Shown here one piece after another: positions 1-9,342 of a stretch of DNA of 64,000 nucleotides; positions within the stretch are counted from its first letter, which is position 1; each line of letters starts with the position of its first letter. The notes beneath the pieces are model-generated. The model was not told the origin of the DNA, did not search any database, and saw nothing but the letters and a program-made list of their open reading frames with translations. Source of the stretch: Podarcis raffonei (lineage: Eukaryota > Chordata > Lepidosauria > Squamata > Lacertidae); the NCBI RefSeq assembly GCF_027172205.1, contig NC_070607.1:24218069-24282068 (forward strand), read 5' to 3'. The position numbers and the translations under genes were made by a program.

Positions 1-187
1 AAAAATGTGTTTTGCTTGTGCAGTTTTATAGTTTGGGGCAAATCTTTCACAATAAGAGAAGGAGGAAACCCCATGGGGATGGTAGGGTTTACTGGAAACA
101 ATTTCATTCACTTTTTTTGAAAAAAGAAGAATCTAATTCACTGGCTCTCATTGTGCTCCCAATCTGAATTTAAGATGCTGGCTTTGA

Positions 188-270
<83 letters not shown>

Positions 271-278
271 GATCTATC

Positions 279-313
<35 letters not shown>

Positions 314-350
314 ATCTATCTATCTATCTATCTATCTATCATCTATCATC
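188..350. repeat. CTAT tetranucleotide microsatellite
   Basis: A run of CTAT units broken a few times by ATC insertions. It is open in more than one frame and reads as Ser-Ile-Tyr-Leu repeats, but that is only the repeat being translated. Confidence 0.98.
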
Positions 351-2076
351 AATTTCCCACCTTTCCCCCTGGAAAGTTTGGGAGCAAAATATCTCAGATG
401 CCTCCATTCCCCCATTCCGTAGGCGCCTGCCTGCTACTTTCATTTACGTTTAGGTCTCCTAAAGATCCCACTGCTATCTGAGGTGAGTGACCGAGAAGGG
501 GGATTCTCAAATGTGGTGGACAGTGAAAATATTCTTTAAGTGGGCCTTTTAAGAATCTTGATTCCATTGGGATTCCGCTACTGTCTCAATTAGCTTATCA
601 GCTTGTTCAGATTTTGAGGTTCTATTTTTTTCTTTCTTGATTTGTATTATACTAATGTAGTGTAATCTATGTTGAAAGCATAAATCAATAAAATAAAAAC
701 AAACAAAATTAAATAGAAGAAACAATTAATATAGACCTGCAATAATCTTTTAAAAAGCTATCTGTCCTGTCCAACTGCAACCATGGAATGATTTAATCAC
801 TTGCCTCATGCCATTCCCCCTGATTAAAAACTAATCCCTGAATCTGCTTCTTGACCGGTAGAAGAAATTGATAGCTACCAGTAAGATATCAGTTAGTTTC
901 CCTTTACAGGGATCATACAAAGGAGCAAATAACAGCTTCGGGGAAAGATTTTAGTTGGGTCGTCTAGGGGTACATGGGAAAAGTCAAGCCTCCCTCCTAC
1001 ATACACTTTGGTCCCAGTGCACACACCCCCTGACAACTGCTGTTAATTTTTAAACAACTGGTCTTCTGTGTAGCATCTGGGGGTTTGCCCCTTTGTGGCA
1101 GAAGAGAGGGATACAAGCTCCTAGAATAATATTCTACCACCTGATCTTCAGCACTAAAGCAAACTGATCCTGCATGTTCACTGGGAAATAAGCACCACTT
1201 TATTAAATGGGCCTTATTCACTTCTGTAAGAAATTGTAGGCTCATAGTCTTAGGCAAAAATAGTTTATTAGAAGCAGAGGTTGCTACTACCCACTCATTT
1301 TCATGCAAAGGCTTGATCCTGTCTTCTCCTGTCTCCCCCACTCCACAGACCTCTGCTTTCCACATATAGTATGTCTGGCTAGACATAGTAAACATCCAAA
1401 GTATTTACCCAAATTACAGTGGGCTCACATGTTCACTGACACACTGTTAAACACAGATGACACAATCACCTATTCACTAATTATAAAATTCCTTCTCTGT
1501 TCTGTGGCATCTTGCTAGGCTGTTGTTGTTTTTTGTGTTGTTTTTTGCCAATTTTATTAGCAAATCTTTAAAAACCAAGGTACCCATCCCTGTAGGCTAG
1601 ATTTTTCCATGTAGCAGCTGCCTCTAAGGATGAAGGTGATAGTCACAGATATGATGCCTATTCTCACACACCCTCAGCAATTCCCAGAGCTAGCTCTTAA
1701 AAATCCCTGTGAAGAGCCTTGTTAGTGTCTCCAAAAGAGATACATATTTCTCACATGGATGGAAATGGGCTTGGAATGACTGGCAGGCTCTGGGACTGAC
1801 AGACTGGAAAAAAGTGGGAAGCCTCACACTTCACAGTAGAAATGAAAATTCTGTTTGCCTTTGTAAAACAGAAAACCAGGAGTCTTTATTCTGCACACAG
1901 GCAGATTGTCTTGCAATGTTTACTTTTCTGCTCCCAACCCACAAATACTTTAAAGTTTATTTATGTCTGTGTGCGCCACACTGCACAAGTGAGGGTAAGG
2001 TGATAACAGAGATTTATGACCTTGCTCCATTAACACCTTGATCAAGGAACTTCTGAAGAAGCCTTGGCCCTCAAGA
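351..2076. other. Intergenic DNA, no gene recognised
   Basis: No open frame here looks like a conserved protein and no splice-bounded exon was recognised. The stretch is AT-rich and single-copy in appearance. It may belong to the 5' flank or a non-coding part of the next gene (BCAR3 in the human order), but nothing in the sequence proves that. Confidence 0.4.
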
Positions 2077-2077
2077 C

Positions 2078-2322
2078 AGTGTTGGACTCTGCTTCCCATC
2101 AGCCCCAACCAGTATGGTCAATGGTCAGGAAAGATGGGAACTTCTCCAACAACAACGGCAAAGGCCATAGGTTCCCCATCCCTGCTCTACACATTTTCAA
2201 ACCCTGTTCTAGAAAAACTTGGAGTTCAATAAGAACATACTACAACTCCTATCATCTGACTGAGGCTGATGGGAGTTGCAATCTAAGATCTTTGAGGGCC
2301 ACAGGTTTCCTATCTATGATAT
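2078..2322. mobile_element. Two decayed hairpin hAT-type MITE copies
   Basis: Two neighbouring degraded copies (about 2078-2189 and 2238-2322) of the hairpin element best preserved at 60286-60422. Each has the facing arms CTCCCATCA and TGATGGGAG, and the shared end GGCCACAGGTTTCC or CATAGGTTCCCCATCCCTG. No coding capacity. Confidence 0.7.
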
Positions 2323-2404
2323 ATCCCTTTTAAAAAGTAGATAGGAAGCACAGAGCTGCATGGCTGTCCAACCAAAGCAAGGCTATTCTCCTCTTGAGCA
2401 TGTG

Positions 2405-2541
2405 AAAGGTGGGGAAACTTTGGCTCTCCTGACGCTGCTGAACTACAGCTCCCATCAGCTCCAGCAATTGTGGTCAATGGCCAGGGATGATGGGAGTTGT
2501 AGTTCAGCAACATATGGAAGAACCAAGATTCCCCATACCTG
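2405..2541. mobile_element. Hairpin hAT-type MITE
   Basis: Left arm GAACTACAGCTCCCATCAG faces right arm GATGGGAGTTGTAGTTCAG across a short spacer, flanked by GGTGGGGAAACTTTGGC and its degraded complement. Same family as 2078-2322, 21971-22102, 26077-26200, 37336-37475 and 60286-60422. Confidence 0.75.
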
Positions 2542-3080
2542 ATCTGTCTAGGGTTGCCATATTTCATAAAGTAAAATTCCTGACACCTGCAAAATTGTTG
2601 AGCATTTTAAAAAAGAAATCAATGAAAATTGTAAAGCCTTTTTTGGGGAACAAACACAAATTGTTGAGCTTTCGAGGGCAAACCTACCCCCCCCATAGTG
2701 ATTTTAAGTTTTTTGAGCTGTTTCTGCTACTTTTTCCATCACATTGGGGAGACTCTATGATAATTAAAGTGGTATAAAATTGACTCGTGTTTTCAGTGAA
2801 GCTAGAGCCTGAGTAGGAGCTGCTCTCCAGAGTTTCAGGAACAGATATTGCCTAACATTGTTAGCAGAGACCCTTTAATTGACTTAATATGGGAACACTT
2901 TCATGCTCGTCTTTAGCCCCTTGCCAGAACTTCCTTCTCTCCTTTTATCTAGGGGTGCAGAAGAGAAATTGTGTCATTCATATAGCTGGTACTGACTATG
3001 ACAGTCATTGCAAAGGGCTGGGGAGAAATGATTTTTGGGAAATAATGTTTATTGTGCATGCCTTTTTATTTTACTTCCAG

Positions 3081-3096
3081 CAGTGCCATCTACTGG
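3081..3096 (-). promoter_or_regulatory. CTCF-like motif
   Basis: The minus strand reads CCAGTAGATGGCACTG, which fits the core CTCF consensus CCASYAGRKGGCASTG. Occupancy cannot be judged from sequence. It lies 1.5 kb left of the tRNA gene, a position where an insulator would be plausible. Confidence 0.4.
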
Positions 3097-3199
3097 TGAG
3101 TGAGAAATAAGGGGTATGCTTTAGCATGAAAATCTGGAAGAATTCACATTAATGGTTTTTGTTTTGAGGGAAGTTTTTAATGTGTGATATTTTAGTGTA

Positions 3200-3268
3200 T
3201 TTTTGGTTTCTATGGAAGCCGCCCAGAGTGGCTGGGGAAACCCAACCAGATGGGCGGGGTACAAATAA

Positions 3269-3322
<54 letters not shown>
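3200..3322 (+). repeat. Retroelement 3' end with ATT-repeat tail
   Basis: The segment GAAGCCGCCCAGAGTGGCTG then TGGGCGGGGTACAAATAAAT is a 3' end seen very commonly in squamate genomes, and it runs straight into an ATT trinucleotide tail (3269-3322). A LINE or SINE 3' end that seeds a microsatellite is the natural reading. The exact family is not certain. Confidence 0.65.
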
Positions 3323-3324
<2 letters not shown>

Positions 3325-4618
3325 TGTTTTTTAAAATGTAATCAAATAAAAATCCCCAACTTTACTGGCAGTGTTACACTTAAAGAGTCCTCAGAGGCTG
3401 GTAACTGATGCAGAGGGTGCCTGTAAAATTTATTCTGGAAGTAAGGTATAGGTATCTTGGGCTAGATGAAGGATGTTCATCTTCAGTGAAGCATCTCTCA
3501 AGGCTGCATGGAAACCTGGTAGAAATATAATCTCAAAACCCAAGCAGGTTCATATGTTTGTTTCAAGAAAACTTATTGAAGTGGAGGGGTGACTGATCAA
3601 TCAATTCCACCCCACCCCCACAGAAAAGGTAGATAAAATTATGACTTACTGAATTGATGTCTCTTGGCAAAAGGTGTGTGCAAAATGGACTGCCAATGAT
3701 TCACTGTAAAGAGAGGAAAGTTACTGGTGATGAGTGAAAGTTCTTCCGTGCACTTTGGAAAATAGTGGCCTTTTAAGAAAGGATCTGACACACAAACAAA
3801 AATAACTCCTAAATTAGTGCATAATTTTACATGGAGTTGAAGCATGAAATGATTGAATTGCTTCTTTAAATGACCGACAGTTTTAGGAAGTGTTTAAAAA
3901 TAATCTGCATTTAATTTTAAAAACCCAATGACTTCTAGCAAAAAAATTATTAAGAATTATTAATCTTTCCATTGGTGAAGAGTTCTGTGTAATCAAAGAG
4001 CTTGCATATTCTTATGCCGCAATAAATTAGTCCAGTGAAAGGCACTACTTTATTATTCTCTCTCACCAGTTCAATGTTTTTATAAAAAAAACTGGAAAAT
4101 ACAGGCGAACAATTGCTAAATATTTTCAAATGATATTTAAAGACACAACCATAATGAAAAAGGAATATTGTAAGATTCAACAGGCTTGAAATGATCCGAT
4201 CAGCAAAATTATTTACTAAAAGCACTACATGGTTCAATTCCCACATTGAGTAGATATAGCCCTCTTTTTATTTAATGCACAATGAAATTAGTCAATTTTA
4301 GTAACGCAGTAAAAAAAAGTAAAGTATAGCTACATGCGCTCTGGTACACAATAAATATTTGTTTTAAGGGTGTCCTTGGCAGCCCTGCCCTGCAATAATG
4401 AGTAGTATTGATTTCAACTGAAGTTCACACTTAATATGGAAATTAGTTCCATGAGCTGTTTAAAACTCGCAAGGTAAAAATAATAGCAACTTTTCTTTGT
4501 GGCGCCACGACATAATTCAGTTTTAAAAGAGCAATGGAGCACACCCTTTCCTGCTGCGAAGGACGGGACGAAGTCTTTCTGTGGGTTGTATAGCGAATGT
4601 ACAAAGAATCCAACAGGT
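3323..4618. other. AT-rich intergenic DNA, nothing recognised
   Basis: Short AT-rich stretch up to the tRNA gene. No exon, RNA gene or repeat family was recognised. Confidence 0.4.
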
Positions 4619-4704
4619 GGCTCCGTGGCGCAATGGATAGCGCATTGGACTTCTAGAGGGTTGAAGGGATTCAAAGGTTCCGGGTTCGAGTCCCGGCGGA
4701 GTCG
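4619..4704 (+). tRNA. TRNAR-UCU: tRNA-Arg (anticodon TCT), with intron
   Basis: The acceptor stem pairs GGCTCCG (4619-4625) with CGGAGTC (4697-4703) and leaves discriminator G at 4704. The T arm is CCGGG-TTCGAGT-CCCGG (4680-4696). The anticodon stem pairs TTGGA with TTCAA around loop CTTCTAA, giving anticodon TCT at 4652-4654. A 13-nt intron (4656-4668) sits one base 3' of the anticodon, the canonical nuclear position, which is usual for vertebrate tRNA-Arg-TCT. A and B box sequences (TGGCGCAATGG and GGTTCGAGTCC type) are intact and a T5 pol III terminator follows 10 nt downstream. No mismatch suggests a pseudogene. From memory, human tRNA-Arg-TCT-1-1 also lies between BCAR3 and DNTTIP2 on the same relative strand. 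Confidence 0.97.
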
Positions 4705-4713
4705 CAGGGAGAA

Positions 4714-4718
4714 TTTTT
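4714..4718 (+). terminator. RNA polymerase III T5 terminator
   Basis: Run of five T residues 10 nt after the tRNA 3' end, the normal pol III stop signal. A longer T run at 4749-4764 is a possible backup. Confidence 0.8.
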
Positions 4719-4789
4719 GTTTCGTTTTGCTCCGGTTTTCTCGCCTACTTTTTTTTTTTTTTTTACAGAAAGCAGTTCCGCGTCTTAAA

Positions 4790-5250
4790 ATCGGATAAAT
4801 ATTTGCTGAGCCGGCGAAAGCTTGCCGTGAAGGCCAGCAGCGCCAACCCTTTCCTTTAGCTTACACAGCGCCGACTACGGACTTCCCCTCAGGAGGGAGG
4901 CGTTGCCTTAGCGAGCCGGCCGAGTCTGAGGGGAGAAAAGGCCGCGGCCAGAGGAGCGAGGGAGGCCGAATCACCTCAGAGCGCCAAAAGCCCGCCTTCC
5001 CCCGAGCCAAAATGGGGCGGATGCCTCGCTACGCCAGGCTACACTCGGTTTCTCAGACTGCCGGCATGAGGAGGGAAACCCTTACGAGTCCCCGCAAAAC
5101 TCGCCCCTGGCTGTCCGCTTCCTCCCCTGGCTGCGCCGCCATTGCAAGGCTGAAGGGGGAAGGAAGAGCCGCCTCATGGCCGCCTCAGCAAGACTGGCCT
5201 GAGGCAAGTGCCACTGCTTTATCCGCGCAGCCAGGGCAAAGTGGAGCAGG
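4790..5250. promoter_or_regulatory. Orphan CpG island beside the tRNA gene
   Basis: GC-rich and CpG-dense block between AT-rich flanks, starting about 90 bp after the tRNA. No coding exon of a recognised protein starts in it. In human the neighbour on this side of DNTTIP2 is BCAR3, read away from DNTTIP2 (minus strand here), with its 5' end very near the same tRNA, so this may be the BCAR3 promoter or first untranslated exon. That is inference from remembered gene order only. Confidence 0.55.
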
Positions 5251-5394
5251 AGTGTACTGTTTCGACAGCATCTCCCCCAAAAGCCTAGAAGCAGTTCTTC
5301 ATTTCTTTTGCTTACATTATTTAAGAAAAATAAAAATATTCGCCCCCGCAGATCCAAGGAGTGAAGTGGCGCAGCAGGTGGTTCTTTATTATTT

Positions 5395-5690
5395 CTTGAA
5401 TTTACTGTATATACCGCCCTTATACCCGGAGGTCTCACAGGGCGGTTCACATAAAAGGAGCAACATAAAAACCACAAACTCAAACGAAAAATAACAACCC
5501 AATTACACCCCCCCCCAAAAAAGAGACACACATTTTTTTAAAAGGGCATTCCTCTTCCTAGTACCTCACAACGACCCTGTGAGGTAGGTTAGGCAGAGAA
5601 AGCGTGGGGAGGGGGTACATGATTGACTCAAGGTGGGCTGAGTGGGGGGATATGAACCCTGGTCTCCCACCCGGGATCCTTTTTTTTGTA
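5395..5690 (-). repeat. LINE 3'-end remnant and tRNA-derived SINE remnant
   Basis: 5395-5475 is the reverse complement of a common LINE tail (ACCGCCC...GGCGGTTCAC, then an A-rich run). 5553-5690 reads in reverse as the body of a squamate SINE: the landmarks GGGAGACCAGGGTTCATATC, CACTCAGCC and CCTCACAGGGTCGTTGTGAG occur in the expected order. The 5' head of such a SINE also shows at 7468-7490. Confidence 0.6.
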
Positions 5691-5934
5691 TGTGAGCAAG
5701 TGGCCCTCATAATGCCACCTCAGAAGTAAAACCCGCCAAGTCTCAGGTAAAATGGGCACAGCCTAAGCAAAGGAAGGAAAGCATGCATGTGAACAAAGAG
5801 ACGGATTACAGAAATAGGGCAGCAAGATGCTGGTGCGTTTTTTATCCTATTTAAAGGCTGCTTTTGTTCCATTTCTCTCAGCTAAAACTTTTTGGCAAGG
5901 CCTGTGTGCACATTCCAAGCACGTTCACATTTCT

Positions 5935-6340
5935 GTCTCAGCGACGTCTACGCTGGCTTGGTCTTGTGCACAGAATGGAAGATGGCAAGATCCCCACGGG
6001 CGTCTGGCTTCAGGCACTGGCATGACACGAAGGCTAGCAACATCAACCCCACTGGTGTGGGAATAATCCCATTGCATGGAGACGGCTATGTCAGGTCATA
6101 TATCCACAGCAGTGACCAGGCGAGGGATGACTGCTGGGAGGAGTGAAGAAAGAAGAAACGCCATGGTGCACCTGCAGCAGCACAACTGGATGCCTTCATC
6201 TGCCTTGGCTGCGACAAAACACGTGTTGGTATCTGCAGCCACAGCAGGCGCTGTAACTCCAACGGTTTGACTTCTCCTGAAGGTGCACTCTTCCATATTC
6301 TTCCAGACAGATGCCAACATCATCAGTGCTAGAGTGCAGA
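5935..6340 (+). mobile_element. LINE ORF2 C-terminal remnant
   Basis: Broken frames read RRLRWLGLVHRMEDGKIP and, 200 bp on, FICLGCDKTRVGICSHSRRC. The pair is typical of the end of the second ORF of one class of vertebrate non-LTR retrotransposons: the RWLGH-RM block after the reverse transcriptase, then a terminal C-x2-C...H-x3-RRC zinc finger. Several stops and frame changes lie between the two blocks, so it is dead. Family not assigned. Confidence 0.6.
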
Positions 6341-7980
6341 ATTAGCGCTGAGGACATCAAGGTTAGCTTGCCTTGCTAGGGGCCACCGAAATTGTGAGAA
6401 ACGGATTGAAATCCTTATTTAGCAGCAACCACTTGACCTTCCCAGACCCAAGGGAGAGAATAAAAGCTCTTTCAACAGGCTATTTGGGCAGACAAGCCAA
6501 AGCTGTGGATATTTTCAATGGGAAAGGAGAACTGAAAGCTGGCACATTTAAGTGGGCCCTCTTTTTATTTATAGATATTTTAAAAGAATCTCTTTGTATG
6601 ACCAACGTTCTGCTGATCAGACAGCTTATGTAATGTCCCAAATATTCATGAGGTTCAATGAACAGTGTTGCATCACTGCCTCTGCGGAGGGATAATTTGG
6701 CGATGTCTAGCATTTTAGAGCAAAATGGAGTCATCACTGAGAAGTACATTCTCAACCCATCTGGGAGAATGATTATAAGACAATAAAACAAGTCCTTTTA
6801 GTTTTCTGTAGAAGGGCTACCGCAAATGCATTAAAAATGCCTGTGAAGTCTGACCACTAGAGTTCAGGTGTTGGGATAGTGCACTAGCGAAGCCCTGTAA
6901 GTCACAAAACAATCAGGCTTACCGTTGAACTAAATACAAATAGAATACAACGGTAAGCAGAAGCTAACATTCGCAGACGGATTGTACCCCTTCCACAGTA
7001 GTTTCAGTGCAGGTACTACAAAACAGTTTATCACATTCTCTCCCTTCTGTCTTAGGTTGAAACGGCTACACAGCAGGTGGTGCAAAGTCCATCCCATGAT
7101 CTCCAAGAAGGAACCAGAAATAAGAGTAATGTATCAGGCCCAATGACCAGGGGACGGACATGACTGATCCAGATACTTCAGGTGAGGAAATTTCTTCTGA
7201 GTGGAAATTATTGTGTGGCCAGTGAGAATCTCACTAATTGGGTAAGGAGGCAGGTATTCCTTTGGAAGGGAAATGGTAATTATTTTGCTTTCCTTCTGAC
7301 CTTTCTCATTGTTTCAACAACAGGGTTTGACCCTACGAAAATCATTTACCCACCGAAAAAATGGAAAAACAAATGACTCAAAAAGTTTTGCAGCAAGTTG
7401 AAGGCTGCCAAGAAGGTACCGGGACCACATTGCTCACTGCTTTTGATGTGAAAGACTAGCACCGAGAGTCAGTGTGGTGTAGTGGATTAGGGGGCCCAAA
7501 GTGCTAGATAACACTCTTACTGGTGACATGAGAAATCTTTAAAATTCCTGTTAACACCATAATAATTCCTAGTGTAATGTCCTTTTGTTTTGAGCTGAAA
7601 TGAGTTATGTGAACAGCCCATTTAAAATGTTTCGATCATTATCCCTTTTAAATATGAAGTCTTACCTTGAAAGAGGGTACTATCTTTGATCTTCATATTC
7701 ACATTCATATTCATTTATAGAACTCGGGTCAGGATTCATCTGAGTCCCATCAATTGAAGCCCTGTGCAACAACTTCCGCAATGAGGTCTTCCCCCTCTTC
7801 TCCCCCATGCCCTCTCCCCAATTGGTTGGGGTGGGTGGGTTGGGGAACACCCAAAACAGCACTTTGGGAGCAGGAAGGAAAGGGCAGATCATTTTGTCTG
7901 GCAAGCTGAAATGTGCTGCCAGAATGATCAGAAGACTGTGACATTGAATTCCTCCCCTTTCCAGAGCATACCTTCACAAT
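6341..7980. other. Intergenic DNA with only a SINE head
   Basis: No gene seen. 7468-7490 carries the SINE 5' signature GTGTGGTGTAGTGGATTAG. The rest looks single copy and no open frame resembles a protein family. Confidence 0.4.
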
Positions 7981-8039
7981 ATTTCCATAACAAAATAAAT
8001 TTTCTTAAATTCATTGGTGAATATAATGCATTAACATCA

Positions 8040-8972
8040 CCTGATCGTGAATTCTTAGAAATATTTTAATGGGGAAGCACACACAGGTTTTACACTTTTC
8101 TATGCCAACATCACAAATTGGATGTTTGATCATTTCGCTCATGTGGCATTGTAATTCTACGTCCCAGATACGCTGGCAAATTGTAGTCCTAGCTTTCTCG
8201 AAGCCTGTCGCTCTCAGGGTCTGCTGTGGGATCCCCAAGCCTTTAACCTTTTGCAGCAGTGTAGCTTTCCATCTGGATTGGTAGGTATCTAATAAGGTTA
8301 AAGGTGCCAGCCCAACCGGGAAGAAAATAAGCTTTAGCCAATAATGGATCTTCAATATCCATATCCGAGTACTGATAGGAATTTGCCCAACCTCCAAACG
8401 GACCGCTATGTTGGATACGCAAGAGGGGATCCCCAGCAGGCAGCGGAAAAACTTAGTTTGGAATGCCTCTAAGAGAGTAAGTTTTTAAAGCTGCAGATCT
8501 GGGATCCATATAACAATTGTGATAGTATTTTGGCAGCAAAGACCTGGGAGGCTGCCGGTATGTGTTGGCCCCATAAAAGGTCCCATAAAAGAATCTTATT
8601 AACGCTTTGGTAGATCTTTCTGCATTTGCAATAGTATTATTAATCTGAAAGCGCCAGGAGCCCCTTTCCTGGAAGGTTACACCCAGGTATTTAAAGGTTG
8701 CTACCTGTTCTATTGAGCGATTGTCTATTCTCCATTTGTGCCTCCTCCTTTTTTTAGAGAACACCATGACTTTGGATTTGTTGTAGTTAATTGTTAGTTG
8801 TTCGATGCTGCAGTATTTGGTAAAAGATCTCAAAAGTTTTCTTAATCCAACACAAGAAAAAGAAATTAAAGAAATATTGTCCCTTGTATTTCTGATATTT
8901 TTAATGATCTGTGATATTGTGTGTGTTGACACTGGTCTGTGACCGTATTAATAAATTCATTCATTCAACATC
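8040..8972. mobile_element. 5'-inverted (twin-primed) LINE fragment
   Basis: The minus strand from 8860 to 8453 encodes a piece of LINE reverse transcriptase and its connection region, with INYNKSKVMVF and a FKYLGVTFQERGSWR block. About 8400-8040 on the same strand continues toward the C terminus in another frame. From about 8863 the plus strand instead carries a LINE-like 3' end, GTCTGTGACCGTATTAATAA, followed by a short TTCA repeat tail (to 8972). A reversed upstream part joined to a forward 3' end with tail is what twin priming produces. The clade is not certain; the RT fragment does not look like L1, CR1 or BovB. Confidence 0.65.
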
Positions 8973-9079
8973 ACAAATTTTCATTTTAAGATTTTAAAGT
9001 TTATATTAGAATTGCCATTTTTTATTTAATTGACCCATATATATTCAGAATGCTTAATATTGCATAAGTTTATCTTTTT

Positions 9080-9300
9080 CTTTCTGAAGGTTAGTTCCAT
9101 CATCTTTTATTTATTTTATTTCACAAAATTTATGCACTGCTTGTTTGTAAAGAAAACCTCAAAGCGGTTTACATATTTCAATTCCACTTCCAAGATATTG
9201 TTGGAAAACCAGGACCGGCCTTGTCCTCTTCTTCCTGATAAGATAACTGAGTCCAGTAGTTGTAAAATCATTCATATATATATATATATATATATAATCT
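9080..9300. repeat. LINE-like remnant and TA microsatellite in the DNTTIP2 3' region
   Basis: CTTTTATTTATTTTATTTCA followed by CCTCAAAGCGGTTTACAT resembles the 3' region of L2/CR1-type repeats. A TA dinucleotide run fills 9274-9297. The reversed TTTATT at 9106-9111 could also serve as an AATAAA signal for DNTTIP2, at low confidence. Confidence 0.4.
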
Positions 9301-9342
9301 TTAACAGGGAATTTAAGTTCAGCCCCCCGCCTTTTTTTAAAG

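Noticed and set aside
151-481. Open frames with Ser-Ile-Tyr-Leu repeats
   Set aside because: Translation of the CTAT microsatellite.
997-1395. 132-codon open frame on the minus strand
   Set aside because: No recognisable domain, no splice or conservation evidence; length is within chance for the region.
2078-2541. Repeated similar units that might suggest a CRISPR-like array
   Set aside because: Units are irregularly spaced copies of a dispersed hairpin MITE in a eukaryotic genome.
4499-4798. 99-codon open frame across the tRNA gene
   Set aside because: It runs through the tRNA and its terminator; no protein similarity and no codon signal.
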